Of a stretch of 64,000 nt of DNA, positions 30,649 through 39,052 are shown in pieces (the first letter of the stretch is position 1; each line of letters starts with the position of its first letter). The position numbers and the translations under genes were made by a program. The notes beneath the pieces are model-generated. The model was given only the letters and a program-made list of their open reading frames with translations. It did no database searches and was not told the DNA's origin. Source of the DNA: Streptomyces asiaticus (GTDB taxonomy: Bacteria > Actinomycetota > Actinomycetes > Streptomycetales > Streptomycetaceae); NCBI RefSeq assembly GCF_018138715.1, contig NZ_JAGSHX010000006.1, forward strand, positions 6,572,001 through 6,636,000, in the 5' to 3' direction.

Positions 30649-31912
30649 CGCCGTGCGCCGAGAGGGCGCAGGGGATCTCCATCGTCACCATGGTGGGCCC
30701 GCCGGTCGGGCTGCTGACCGCGAGCACCCCGTCGAACGTGCCCAGCCGCCGCTCGACCCCGCTCAGCCCGCCGTCCGGGGTGATCTCCGCGCCGCCGCGG
30801 CCGTCGTCGGTCACGGTGATGCGCAGCATGCCGTCCTGGTGGTGGATGTCCAGCCACATCCGCGAGGCGCCCGCGTGCTTGGCCGCGTTGGTCAGCACCT
30901 CGCTGACCGCGAAGTACGCCGCCGACTCGACCGGTTCGTCGGGGCGGCCCGTGAGGTCCACGTCCACCTCCACCGGCACCGCCATCCGCAGCGCCAGCGC
31001 GCGCACCGCGTCCCCCAGGCCGCGCTCGGCCAGTACCGGCGGATGGATGCCGCGGACCAGGTCGCGCAGCTCGGCCAGGGCCTCGGCAGAGTTCGTACGG
31101 GCCGCGGCGAGCAGCTCCCTGGCCTTCGCCGGGTCCTTCTCGATCAGCGCCTCCACGGTGCCCAGGCTCATGCCCATCGCCACCAGCCGGGCCTGGGCGC
31201 CGTCGTGCAGATCGCGCTCGATGCGGCGCAGTTCGGCGGCGGAGGTGTCCACGGCGTCGTGCCGGGTCTCGGTGAGCCGCCGCACCCGCTGCTCGAGCGC
31301 CATGTGCGGGGTCGGATCCAGGAAGGAGCGCGCCAGCAGGAAGTGGCCGCGCAGCAGGACCGGGGAGAGGACCGAGCCGAGGGCGATGAAGCCGACGCCG
31401 ACCGGGACGGCCAGCAGGGCGGTGCCCAGCGAGTCGATGGGCAGGAACGCGTACCAGTAGGTGCCGCCCGCGTCCACGATCGGCTGCCACACCCCGGCGG
31501 CCAGTACGAACCCCTCGAGCCCGTACGGCATGAAGACGAAGGCCAGCAGCGCGATGGCGTACCCGGCCGTCATGTCGACCTGGAGCCACAGCAGATCGCG
31601 CCAGGTGGCCGGGTCCTTCAGCAGGAAGGTGCACAGCTCCACCTGCCCGGTGACCCCGGAGCGCCGATCGTCCGGCAGCGGGCGGTACGGCAGCTGGATC
31701 CGCACACCGGACCAGGCGGCGGCCAGCAGCCGGCGGTGATTGGCGTGCGCCCGCACCGCGCGGATCAGCGGAGGGGTGGTGAACACCCCGATGCCCAGCG
31801 TGATGAAGCTGATCGACAGGATCGTCAGCACGGACAGGGTGATCGACACCAGCGCGAGCCAGGAGACGGCGAACCCCCGTGCACAGGCCGTCAGCGCTCC
31901 ACGTGCCCTCAT
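30638..31912 (-). CDS. Sensor histidine kinase (HisKA_3 type) with membrane sensor
   Basis: A 424-residue kinase. The N-terminal ~210 residues form a multi-span membrane sensor with about four helices (VSWLALVSITLSVLTILSI onward; AGYAIALLAFVFMPYG; ALLAVPVGVGFIALGSVL). The phospho-acceptor region is RIERDLHDGAQARL, and the ATPase domain has SEVLTNAAKHA and DDGRGG. ATG at 31912 is preceded by GGGGGAAG. Its response regulator is probably the protein at 27066-27710, with two unrelated genes lying between. It is divergent from the MMPL gene. Confidence 0.92.
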   Translation of the reverse strand: MRARGALTACARGFAVSWLALVSITLSVLTILSISFITLGIGVFTTPPLIRAVRAHANHRRLLAAAWSGVRIQLPYRPLPDDRRSGVTGQVELCTFLLKDPATWRDLLWLQVDMTAGYAIALLAFVFMPYGLEGFVLAAGVWQPIVDAGGTYWYAFLPIDSLGTALLAVPVGVGFIALGSVLSPVLLRGHFLLARSFLDPTPHMALEQRVRRLTETRHDAVDTSAAELRRIERDLHDGAQARLVAMGMSLGTVEALIEKDPAKARELLAAARTNSAEALAELRDLVRGIHPPVLAERGLGDAVRALALRMAVPVEVDVDLTGRPDEPVESAAYFAVSEVLTNAAKHAGASRMWLDIHHQDGMLRITVTDDGRGGAEITPDGGLSGVERRLGTFDGVLAVSSPTGGPTMVTMEIPCALSAHGAAR

Positions 31913-32153
31913 CCGGCTTCCCCCTCGCTGGTCGGAACGTCGTCGTGCCCGCACCGGCGGGCCACTTCAGTGTGTCAGCGGCCTGCCGCCCGGACACGGG
32001 GGCCGGACACCGTCCCGGGGTGTACCTGGCACCACCTCCCCGCCTCGCCCTATGGCTCGGCGACAGGGTGGCTGCCCGGCTGGGGCGCGGACCTGCGGAT
32101 TTCTAGCGTCGTGGCATGACCTGTTCCGTCCGTACCTCACGGGGAGAGACGCC

Positions 32154-34349
32154 ATGAGCGCAACGAGGAAGGGCCTGGCCGTGCGGCTGGGCGGGTGGTC
32201 CACCCGCCACCGCAAGACCGCGATCATCGGATGGCTGCTGTTCGTCGTGGTCGTCGCCGTGGTCGGGGGAATGTCGGGATCCCGGCAGATGACCAACTCC
32301 GAGAACAGTTCGGGCGATTCCGCGCGCGCCGAGAAGATCCTGGAGGACGCGGGCCTCCAGACCCCGGCCGGAGAGATGGTGCTGCTGCGCAGCGACCGCC
32401 CGGACGGCTGGCGGGACGCGGCCCGCGACCTCTCGGCGCGGCTGGAGCGGACCGGTGAGACGGTACGGGTCCAGCCCCCGGTGCGCTCGGAGAACGGGCG
32501 GGAGGCACTGATCAGCTTTGAGATGAAGGGCGACCCGGACACGGCCGGGAAGCGGGTCGGGCCCGTCGTCGAGGCGGTGGAGAAGACCGAATCGGCCCAT
32601 CGGGGCGTCGTGGCCTACGAGTTCGGCGACGCCACCGCCCAACATCGGCTCGACGACATGCTGACCGACGATTTCAAGAAGGCCGAGCTGACCGCCGTAC
32701 CGCTGGCGCTGGGCATTCTGCTGGTGGTCTTCGGGGCGCTGGTGGCCGCGCTGCTGCCGGTGCTGCTCGCGGTGACCGCCTGCGTCGGCACCTTCGGACT
32801 GCTCGCCCTCGTCAGCCACCAGCTGCCTCTGTTCGACTCCACCAACTCGGTGATGTTCCTGGTGGGCCTGGCCGTCGGCGTCGACTACTCGCTCTTCTAC
32901 CTGCGGCGGGAGCGCGATGAGCGGGCCGCGGGCCGGGACGCCGGGACCGCGCTGCGGATCGCGGCCGCCACCAGCGGCCGGGCGGTGCTGATCTCCGGCG
33001 TCACGGTCATGCTGGCGATGGCCGGGATGTTCCTGTCCGGGCTGATGCTGTTCCACGGCTTCGCGGTCGCCACCATCCTGGTCGTGCTGATGGCGATGCT
33101 CGGCTCGGTCACGGTGCTGCCCGCGATGCTGTCCTGGCTGGGCGACCGGGTCGACGCCGGGCGGGTGCCGCTGCTGAACCGCCGCCGGAAGAAGGGCGTG
33201 CACGCCAGTGGTGGCCTCTCCGGCAGGCTGATGCGGCCCGTCCTGGCCAAGCCGAAGCTGTTCGCCGCCGTATCGGGCGCGCTGCTGCTGGTGCTGTGCG
33301 CCCCCGCCGTCGGGATGAAGACCGAACAGCTCGGCCTGGAGAAGCAGTTCGGCTCCGACGCCCCCATCACCGTGGCGTACCAGGAGATCACCGGCTCCTT
33401 CCCCGGCGGCCCCGCCCCGGCCGAGGTGGTGCTGCGCTCCGACGAGGTCGACTCCGCCCGCTTCGACGCGGCCGTGGCGGACTTCAGGAAGGAACTCGCC
33501 GCGTCCGGGCGGTTCGGGAAGACGGTCGACGTCGAGGCGCACCGTACGAAGGGCGTGGCCCGGATCGAGGTGCCGCTGGCCGGGGACGGTCAGGACGCCA
33601 CCTCACGGCGCGCCCTGGACACCCTCAAGGAGGACTTGGTGCCGAGGATCCTCGGACCGGTCTCCGACCAGGTGTACGTCACCGGTGAGCTCGCCTCCAG
33701 CCGCGACTTCAACGATCAGCTGAAGACCGACATCGCACCGGTCTTCCTCTTCATCGCCGCGGTGACCTTCGTACTGATGCTGCTCTGCTTCCGGTCGCTG
33801 CCGATCGCGATCGTCTCGATTCTGCTCAACCTGCTGTCGGTGGGCGCCGCGTACGGCACGATGACCGCCGTCTTCCAGCACGGCTGGGGCGCGGAGTGGC
33901 TGGGGATGGAGCCGGCCGGGGCGATCGAGGGGTGGATGCCGCTGTTCGTCCTGGTCATCCTCTTCGGGCTGTCGATGGACTACCACGTGTTCGTGGTCTC
34001 GCGGATCCGGGAGGCCCATGAGCGGGGGCTCGCCACCCGGGACGCGATCCGCGAGGGCATCCGGACGACGGCGGGCTCGGTCACCGGGGCAGCCGCCATC
34101 ATGGTCGCCGTGTTCGCGGTCTTCGCGCTGCTGCGGATGCAGGACATGCAGCAGATGGGCGTCGGGCTCGCGGTCGCGGTGCTGGTGGACGCCACGCTGG
34201 TGCGGATGGTGCTGCTGCCCTCGGTGATGGCGCTGCTCGGGGAGCGCAACTGGTATCTGCCGCGCGCCCTGCGCTGGCTGCCGAGCGTCGGCCACGGCGA
34301 GGAGCCGGTGGAGCGGCCGCGGCCGCCGCTGGTGGGGGCGGGCCGCTGA
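32154..34349 (+). CDS. MMPL/RND-family membrane exporter
   Basis: A 731-residue RND-superfamily transporter of the MMPL type with two six-helix halves and two extracytoplasmic porter domains. The proton-relay Asp-Tyr pairs are in GLAVGVDYSLFYLRRERDE (first half) and LFGLSMDYHVFVVSRIRE (second half). Actinobacterial members export lipids or drugs. ATG at 32154 follows GGGGAGAG. The gene is divergent from the sensor kinase gene, with ~240 bp between, and could be regulated by that system, but no direct evidence is seen. Confidence 0.93.
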   Translation: MSATRKGLAVRLGGWSTRHRKTAIIGWLLFVVVVAVVGGMSGSRQMTNSENSSGDSARAEKILEDAGLQTPAGEMVLLRSDRPDGWRDAARDLSARLERTGETVRVQPPVRSENGREALISFEMKGDPDTAGKRVGPVVEAVEKTESAHRGVVAYEFGDATAQHRLDDMLTDDFKKAELTAVPLALGILLVVFGALVAALLPVLLAVTACVGTFGLLALVSHQLPLFDSTNSVMFLVGLAVGVDYSLFYLRRERDERAAGRDAGTALRIAAATSGRAVLISGVTVMLAMAGMFLSGLMLFHGFAVATILVVLMAMLGSVTVLPAMLSWLGDRVDAGRVPLLNRRRKKGVHASGGLSGRLMRPVLAKPKLFAAVSGALLLVLCAPAVGMKTEQLGLEKQFGSDAPITVAYQEITGSFPGGPAPAEVVLRSDEVDSARFDAAVADFRKELAASGRFGKTVDVEAHRTKGVARIEVPLAGDGQDATSRRALDTLKEDLVPRILGPVSDQVYVTGELASSRDFNDQLKTDIAPVFLFIAAVTFVLMLLCFRSLPIAIVSILLNLLSVGAAYGTMTAVFQHGWGAEWLGMEPAGAIEGWMPLFVLVILFGLSMDYHVFVVSRIREAHERGLATRDAIREGIRTTAGSVTGAAAIMVAVFAVFALLRMQDMQQMGVGLAVAVLVDATLVRMVLLPSVMALLGERNWYLPRALRWLPSVGHGEEPVERPRPPLVGAGR

Positions 34350-34424
34350 GGTCCCCGGGCCTGGTGAGGTCTCCGGACCTGGTGAGGTCCCGGACCCGCT
34401 GAGGTCCCGGGCCCGCACCGCACG
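34350..34424. repeat. Short tandem repeat after the MMPL gene
   Basis: Four imperfect copies of TGAGGTCYCCGGRCCTG (period 18-20 bp) follow the MMPL stop codon. The first includes the stop itself. Confidence 0.75.
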
Positions 34425-34471
34425 CGCCCGCCGTGGCGGGCAGGCTCCTGGCCCGTCCGCCACGGCGGGCG
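34425..34471. terminator. Bidirectional terminator
   Basis: CGCCCGCCGTGGCGG (34425-34439) and CCGCCACGGCGGGCG (34457-34471) are perfect 15-bp inverted repeats with a 17-nt loop, placed between the convergent MMPL and winged-helix genes. Confidence 0.85.
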
Positions 34472-34491
34472 TTCGCGGGTTGACGAGGGGG

Positions 34492-35076
34492 TCAGACGGT
34501 GGGCACGTACTTGTACCCCACCCGCCGCACCGTCACGATCGTCCCCCGGTGCTCGGGGCCCATCTTGCGGCGCAGCCGGGCCACATGGACATCGACGGTC
34601 CGGCCGTCGCCGACATGGCCGTACCCCCACACCGTGGTCACCAGTTGATCGCGGGTGTGCACCCGGTGCGGATGGGCGACGAGATGGCTCAGCAGCTCGA
34701 ACTCGAGATACGTCAGATCCAGCGGCCGCCCGGCGATCTCGGCGGTCCGCTGGTCGGGGTCGATCCGGATCAGCTCGTCACCCGTCACCGCAGGAACTCC
34801 CTCCGGCGGCGGCCCCGCCGTCTCGGGGCCCTGCCGGTCGGCCGGGACCAGCACCAGATAGCCGACCATCGGCGGATGACCGGGGAGTGCGGGCACGGTG
34901 TGCGGGGGAGCGGGCAGCCAGGTGGCACCGGGGTGCAGCAGATCGGCCACCGGTGGCACCTCGTCCGGTGCGACGGCTCGCAACCGCTGGCGGCCGGGCG
35001 GGACGGACGGGCTGGTCGGGGCCGCGGGAGCAGAGGCGGAGGCGGAGGCGGACGACAGGCCACGGAGGTTCGTCAT
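34492..35076 (-). CDS. Winged-helix (OmpR-type DNA-binding) regulator without receiver domain
   Basis: A 194-residue protein. The last ~100 residues form an OmpR/PhoB-type winged helix: RPLDLTYLEFELLSHLVAHPHRVHTRDQL, then GRTVDVHVARLRRKMG and TVRRVGYKYV. In front there is no receiver domain, but a Ser/Ala/Pro-rich segment (with an encoded Ala-Ser repeat near residue 12) and a short beta-like segment (MVGYLVLVPA). It probably binds DNA without phosphorylation control. Target genes are not evident; it is convergent with the MMPL gene. Confidence 0.88.
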   Translation of the reverse strand: MTNLRGLSSASASASAPAAPTSPSVPPGRQRLRAVAPDEVPPVADLLHPGATWLPAPPHTVPALPGHPPMVGYLVLVPADRQGPETAGPPPEGVPAVTGDELIRIDPDQRTAEIAGRPLDLTYLEFELLSHLVAHPHRVHTRDQLVTTVWGYGHVGDGRTVDVHVARLRRKMGPEHRGTIVTVRRVGYKYVPTV

Positions 35077-35148
35077 GAGGTCAGCTCTTTCGCGCGAGAG
35101 GTCGTCAGTGGACGTCGTGCGCGCGGGCTGGGCGGCCGGACGGAGAGA

Positions 35149-35280
35149 TCAGCGGCCGAGCGAGCGGGCCCGCGCATCGGATGCGCGGCAACACTCGCGG
35201 TCGAAGTGGTGGGCCTGCCGGGACGGCCAGAACGGCTCGAGGTCGTAACGACCCGTCGCGATGTCATGGAGGCTGGCCAT
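35149..35280 (-). CDS. Small 43-residue ORF, possible unannotated gene
   Basis: A short frame beginning MASLHDIATGRYDLEPFWPS and ending ARSLGR. About 86 percent of its codons end in G or C, as expected for a real Streptomyces gene, and it uses a proper ATG and TGA. No good Shine-Dalgarno is visible, and I do not recognise the family. It lies alone between the winged-helix gene and the tautomerase gene. The His/Cys content (QAHHFDRECC) could bind metal, which is speculation. Confidence 0.5.
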   Translation of the reverse strand: MASLHDIATGRYDLEPFWPSRQAHHFDRECCRASDARARSLGR

Positions 35281-35413
35281 GGCCCTATTGAAGCAGATAC
35301 CGGGCCCGGGGCGCTCGGCCGTTGACCGGGAAGAGGTGCGACGATGCCGCGGTAAGAGGCCCCGCGCGGAAAGCTCCGCAGGCCGCCGCGTACCCCTTGA
35401 GGAGCGCAAGCCC

Positions 35414-35785
35414 ATGCCGCACATCGTCGTCGAATACTCCGACACCCTGACCGACGCGTTCGACCGCCCCGGCTTCGGTGCCGCCCTGCACCCGGTGGTC
35501 GCCAAGACCGTCGACACGGCGGTGGCGGGCTGCAAGACCCGGTTCCGGCGGATAGAGGAGGCCCATCTCGCGGACGGCGCCGAGGACCTCGCCATGATCC
35601 ATATCGAGGTGTCGATCCTGTCCGGGCGCGACGCGGAGACCAAGCGGGAGCTGTCCGCCGCGGTGGTGGAGGTGGCCCGCGCCCATGTGGCGCCGGTGCC
35701 GGGGCTGACCGTGCAGACCACCGTCGACGTGCGGGATCTCGACCGGGACTGCTACGAGAAGCACGAGGCGGTCCATCCCGCCTGA
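35414..35785 (+). CDS. 5-carboxymethyl-2-hydroxymuconate isomerase-like tautomerase
   Basis: A 123-residue member of the tautomerase/CHMI family. The proline that becomes N-terminal after Met removal, the family's catalytic base, is present (M-PHIVVEYSDTL). Length and the C-terminal TVDVRDLDRDCYEKH fit the family. CHMI acts in homoprotocatechuate degradation, but no other genes of that pathway are in the window, so the real substrate may differ. ATG at 35414 follows GAGGAG at 35399-35404. Confidence 0.88.
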   Translation: MPHIVVEYSDTLTDAFDRPGFGAALHPVVAKTVDTAVAGCKTRFRRIEEAHLADGAEDLAMIHIEVSILSGRDAETKRELSAAVVEVARAHVAPVPGLTVQTTVDVRDLDRDCYEKHEAVHPA

Positions 35786-35936
35786 CGGAGGCTTCACGGC
35801 GGCCACGGGCGCACGATACACCTTCGAGTGCAAATCCGGCATCTACCTATATACCAAGGCGAGGCGCACAATGGGGGTGCGGTGTTTTTACCGCGCTGTG
35901 CGGTCAGACTTGCATGGATCGAAGGAGGCGAGTCGA

Positions 35937-36380
35937 ATGGCCGACGTCTCACGTGCGAGAGGCGATATAACGGGCCACCCCGACGTATCCGAGATGCGGG
36001 AGCGCTACGCACGCATGATGGATGCGCGGGACGTTGTCTTCCTCGACGGGCCGGTGCTTCTCGCCGGTCTGTACTTCGCCATCTCTCCCTGGGTGGTGCA
36101 CTTCTCGGGCACCAGCCCCAACCTCATGGTCAACAACCTCATCCTCGGTATCACCATCGCCCTGCTGGGACTCGGCCTCACCACGGCGCCGAGGAGGATG
36201 TACAGCCTGTGCTGGGCCATGTCCGCGATGGGTGTATGGATGATCATTTCCCCCTGGGTGGTCGCCCGGGGCGCCGATGCCGGGGTGATCGTGAACAACG
36301 TCGTCGTGGGTGCCATCACCTGCCTGTTCGGCCTGATCGCAGCCGGCATGGTGATGCGGAAGGGCAGGGAAACAACCTGA
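35937..36380 (+). CDS. SPW-repeat membrane protein
   Basis: A 147-residue membrane protein with four helices arranged as two copies of the SPW unit: AISPWVVHFSG and IISPWVVARGA each begin a half. Function of SPW proteins is unknown. The ATG at 35937 follows a strong AAGGAGG. The upstream ~100 bp is relatively AT-rich (CTATATACC near 35848), suggesting its own promoter. A strong terminator follows at 36417. Confidence 0.93.
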   Translation: MADVSRARGDITGHPDVSEMRERYARMMDARDVVFLDGPVLLAGLYFAISPWVVHFSGTSPNLMVNNLILGITIALLGLGLTTAPRRMYSLCWAMSAMGVWMIISPWVVARGADAGVIVNNVVVGAITCLFGLIAAGMVMRKGRETT

Positions 36381-36416
36381 CCGGACGCTGAATCACCGAA
36401 CCGTCTGGACAACGGC

Positions 36417-36465
36417 GAAGGCCGTCCACCGCATACCCTCCGGGGCCGTGCGGCGGACGGCCTTC
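36417..36465. terminator. Bidirectional terminator
   Basis: GAAGGCCGTCC-A-CCGCA (36417-36433) and TGCGG-C-GGACGGCCTTC (36449-36465) form a 17-bp stem with one mismatch, between the convergent SPW and DUF2848 genes. Confidence 0.88.
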
Positions 36466-36488
36466 GTACGTTGCCCGTGCGCCGGGTC

Positions 36489-37214
36489 TCAGCCGATCGG
36501 CTCGGGCAGCGGGACCACGTCGTAGGAGCATTCGATGGTCCGGCCGGTGGCCGGGTCGCCCAGCTCCACCCGCCAGCGCCCGGCGAACTGGTCCACGCCC
36601 TCGGCCATCGGGATGGTGCCGGAGATCAGCACGGTGCCGGGTACCAGGTCACCTCGTTCGCGCAGCACCTCGACCCAGTAGTCGGGCGGCAGCAGCTCGG
36701 CCAGGGTGCCGCTCTGCACCTCGGTCTCCTCACCGTCGTGGGTGACCCAGGCGCGGAGCGTCAGATCGTCGAGGCGGGGCGCCACATCGGACAGCCGCCA
36801 GGCGCGGGTGGCCAGCACATCGGGGGCCGCGTTCTTGCTCCAGGCCACGCCGTGGACCTCCAGCTCCCGGTCGGTGTGGTCGCAGGCCGCCGTCAGCAGC
36901 AGCTCCCCGTCCGCGGCCACGACCAGCGCCCACTCGGCCTCGCCCGAGGTGCGGGCGTGCTGGACGCTGACGCGGCCGGTCTGCTGGGCCAGGTAGGGGG
37001 CGACCGGGTAGAGGGCGGGCGTCACGGAGGGCGCGGGCACGCCCAACTCGGCGAGCTCGGCCACATGGGCGGCCACATCCTCCTGGCTGCGTCCCGCGTA
37101 GCCCGCGTTGAGCACCTGGACGACCTCCACGTGGTGCAGGGAGCCATCGGGGAGTTCGAAGGTGAGCGAGGACGGGGCGGGCTGTGCTGCGGGCTGCGAC
37201 GGCTTCGTTGTCAT
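36489..37214 (-). CDS. DUF2848 hydrolase-like protein
   Basis: A 241-residue DUF2848 protein. The family is distantly related to fumarylacetoacetate hydrolases; it has the pattern NAGYAGR near residue 36, GEAEWALV, SCDHTDRELE-like (ACDHTDRELEVHG), WSKNAAPDVL and ISGTIPM. It probably cleaves or hydrates a small carboxylic acid. It is divergent from the MFS symporter gene, with a GTATAC palindrome in between that also precedes the GntR gene, placing it in the same regulon as the nitrilase and cupin. Confidence 0.87.
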   Translation of the reverse strand: MTTKPSQPAAQPAPSSLTFELPDGSLHHVEVVQVLNAGYAGRSQEDVAAHVAELAELGVPAPSVTPALYPVAPYLAQQTGRVSVQHARTSGEAEWALVVAADGELLLTAACDHTDRELEVHGVAWSKNAAPDVLATRAWRLSDVAPRLDDLTLRAWVTHDGEETEVQSGTLAELLPPDYWVEVLRERGDLVPGTVLISGTIPMAEGVDQFAGRWRVELGDPATGRTIECSYDVVPLPEPIG

Positions 37215-37353
37215 GGGTGCTGTGCTCTCCAGGGCGCGGTGGGGCTTGTGGGGGTGATCTGCGGTTTCCGGGCTTGTCGAGCGGTGACCCGCTGCCGCGG
37301 GTGACCGCGCTGTTCGCGGTTTCGAAGCGGTTAACTTCCTTCGGAGGGGTTGC

Positions 37354-37381
37354 GCATACGCTTGGTATACAAGAAGTATGC
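37354..37381. promoter_or_regulatory. GntR-type operator between DUF2848 and MFS genes
   Basis: A nested palindrome centred on GTATAC (37365-37370). GCATAC (37354-37359) and GTATGC (37376-37381) are placed symmetrically around the same centre, and TTG/CAA flank the core. GCATAC-N5-GTATAC recurs with identical spacing in front of the GntR gene at 41066-41082. FCD-type GntR proteins typically bind such GTATAC cores. Confidence 0.78.
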
Positions 37382-37476
37382 CGGAAGGTCGATCCGCGCA
37401 ACCCCCACCCCTCGCATCACTGAGAAAACGCCACGTACCATCCCGTAAGCCTCATGCACCACCTCGAGGACGGAAT

Positions 37477-38832
37477 ATGCAGCCCACCGCATCGAGCGCA
37501 CCGCCACCCCGGACCGACCGGTCCGGGGTCCGCCGCGCCTTCGTCGCCAGCCTCACCGGCACCGCCCTGGAGTGGTACGACTTCGCCGTCTACTCCGCCG
37601 CCGCGGCCCTGGTCTTCGGCGATCTCTTCTTCCCCTCCAAGGACCCCACCACCGGCACCCTGCTGGCGTTCTCCACCTACGCCGTCGGCTATGTCTCCCG
37701 GCCGCTGGGCGGCTTCGTCTTCGGCCGGCTCGGCGATGTCATCGGCCGCAAGAAGGTGCTCATCGCGACGCTCGTGCTCATCGGCGCCGCCACGCTGCTG
37801 ATCGGGCTGCTGCCCACCTACGCCACGGTCGGCGTCGCGGCCCCGGCCGCGCTGGTGCTGCTGCGCTTCGCGCAGGGCGTCGGCGTCGGCGGTGAGTGGG
37901 GCGGTGCGGTGCTGCTGTCCAGCGAGTTCGGCGATCCACGGCGGCGCGGCTTCTACGCCTCCGCCGCGCAGGTCGGCCCGCCGGCGGGCAATCTGCTGGC
38001 CAACGGCGTCCTGGCCGGGCTGGGCGCGACGCTGACGGAGGACCAGTTCCTCAGCTGGGGCTGGCGGGTGGCGTTCCTGCTCTCCGGGCTCCTGGTGGTG
38101 TTCGGTCTGTGGATCCGCGCCAAGCTGGAGGAAACTCCGGTCTTCAAGGCGATGGAGGCCGCGCAGGACCGCCCGGAGGCGCCGCTGCGCGAGGTGTTCA
38201 CCACCCAGCCCAGGGCGCTGACCGCCGCGATCCTCAGCCGGGTCGCCCCCGATGTGCTGTACGCGATGTTCACCGTCTTCGTACTCACCTACGCCACCGA
38301 GGAACTCGACATGTCACGCGGCTCGGCGCTCACCGCCGTGCTGATCGGCTCCTCGCTACAGATCGTGCTCATCCCGCTGGCCGGGGCGCTCTCGGACCGG
38401 GTCAACCGGCGGCTGTTGTACGGGGGCGCCGCCGTGGCCGCCGGGGTCTGGCCGTTCCTGTTCTTCCCGCTGGTCGCGGACGGCAGTTGGGCGCTGCTCA
38501 CCCTCGGGGTCGTCGGCGCACTGGTGATCCACTCGCTGATGTACGGGCCGCAGGCGGCCTTCATCGCCGAGCAGTTCTCCCCCCGGCTGCGCTACACCGG
38601 CTCCTCGCTCGCCTACACCCTCGCCGGGCTCATCGGCGGCGCGATCGCGCCGCTGCTCTTCACCACGCTGCTCGGGGCCTATCACGCCTGGGTGCCGCTG
38701 GCCGTCTACATCGCGATCACCGCCGCGGTCACGGTGGCGGGCCTCTGGCTGGGCCGGAACCCGTCCGCCGCCGAGGAGGAGGAGCCGGAGCCGCTCCCCG
38801 TCGGCCCCACCGCCTCCACGACCGTGTCCTGA
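37477..38832 (+). CDS. MFS metabolite:H+ symporter (MHS family)
   Basis: A 451-residue twelve-helix transporter of the metabolite:proton symporter family. Signatures: TALEWYDFAVYS in helix 1, GRLGDVIGRKK after helix 2, and the long RFAQGVGVGGEWGGAVLL of helix 4. It would import a small organic acid or aromatic compound. ATG at 37477 follows GAGGACGGA; an upstream frame is open but without family similarity. It starts a likely operon with the nitrilase and cupin genes (220-bp gap), divergent from DUF2848. Confidence 0.92.
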   Translation: MQPTASSAPPPRTDRSGVRRAFVASLTGTALEWYDFAVYSAAAALVFGDLFFPSKDPTTGTLLAFSTYAVGYVSRPLGGFVFGRLGDVIGRKKVLIATLVLIGAATLLIGLLPTYATVGVAAPAALVLLRFAQGVGVGGEWGGAVLLSSEFGDPRRRGFYASAAQVGPPAGNLLANGVLAGLGATLTEDQFLSWGWRVAFLLSGLLVVFGLWIRAKLEETPVFKAMEAAQDRPEAPLREVFTTQPRALTAAILSRVAPDVLYAMFTVFVLTYATEELDMSRGSALTAVLIGSSLQIVLIPLAGALSDRVNRRLLYGGAAVAAGVWPFLFFPLVADGSWALLTLGVVGALVIHSLMYGPQAAFIAEQFSPRLRYTGSSLAYTLAGLIGGAIAPLLFTTLLGAYHAWVPLAVYIAITAAVTVAGLWLGRNPSAAEEEEPEPLPVGPTASTTVS

Positions 38833-39052
38833 CCGCGGTCCCGCCCCGTTCCGCCCTGTCCCGTCCTGTCCCATCTCGCCTCGCCTCGTGGAGCTGTAAA
38901 GCGAGCCGTACCGGGGAAGGGGCGGGACGGGGCCGCGTACCCTGCCGGGATCACGAACCCCGGCCGCACTCCGCCCCTCCCGACCGGGACATACCGCACT
39001 CCGACCCTCCAGCCCTCCGACCCTCCGACCAGGAAATGAGGCAGCACCCGCC
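38833..39052. other. Gap between MFS and nitrilase genes
   Basis: About 220 bp with short degenerate repeats of CCCGTYCYGTCCC and one partial member of the GGGAAGGGGCGGG family near 38918. No operator like that at 37354 and no clear promoter is visible, so read-through from the MFS gene or a separate unseen promoter must express the nitrilase gene. Confidence 0.5.
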
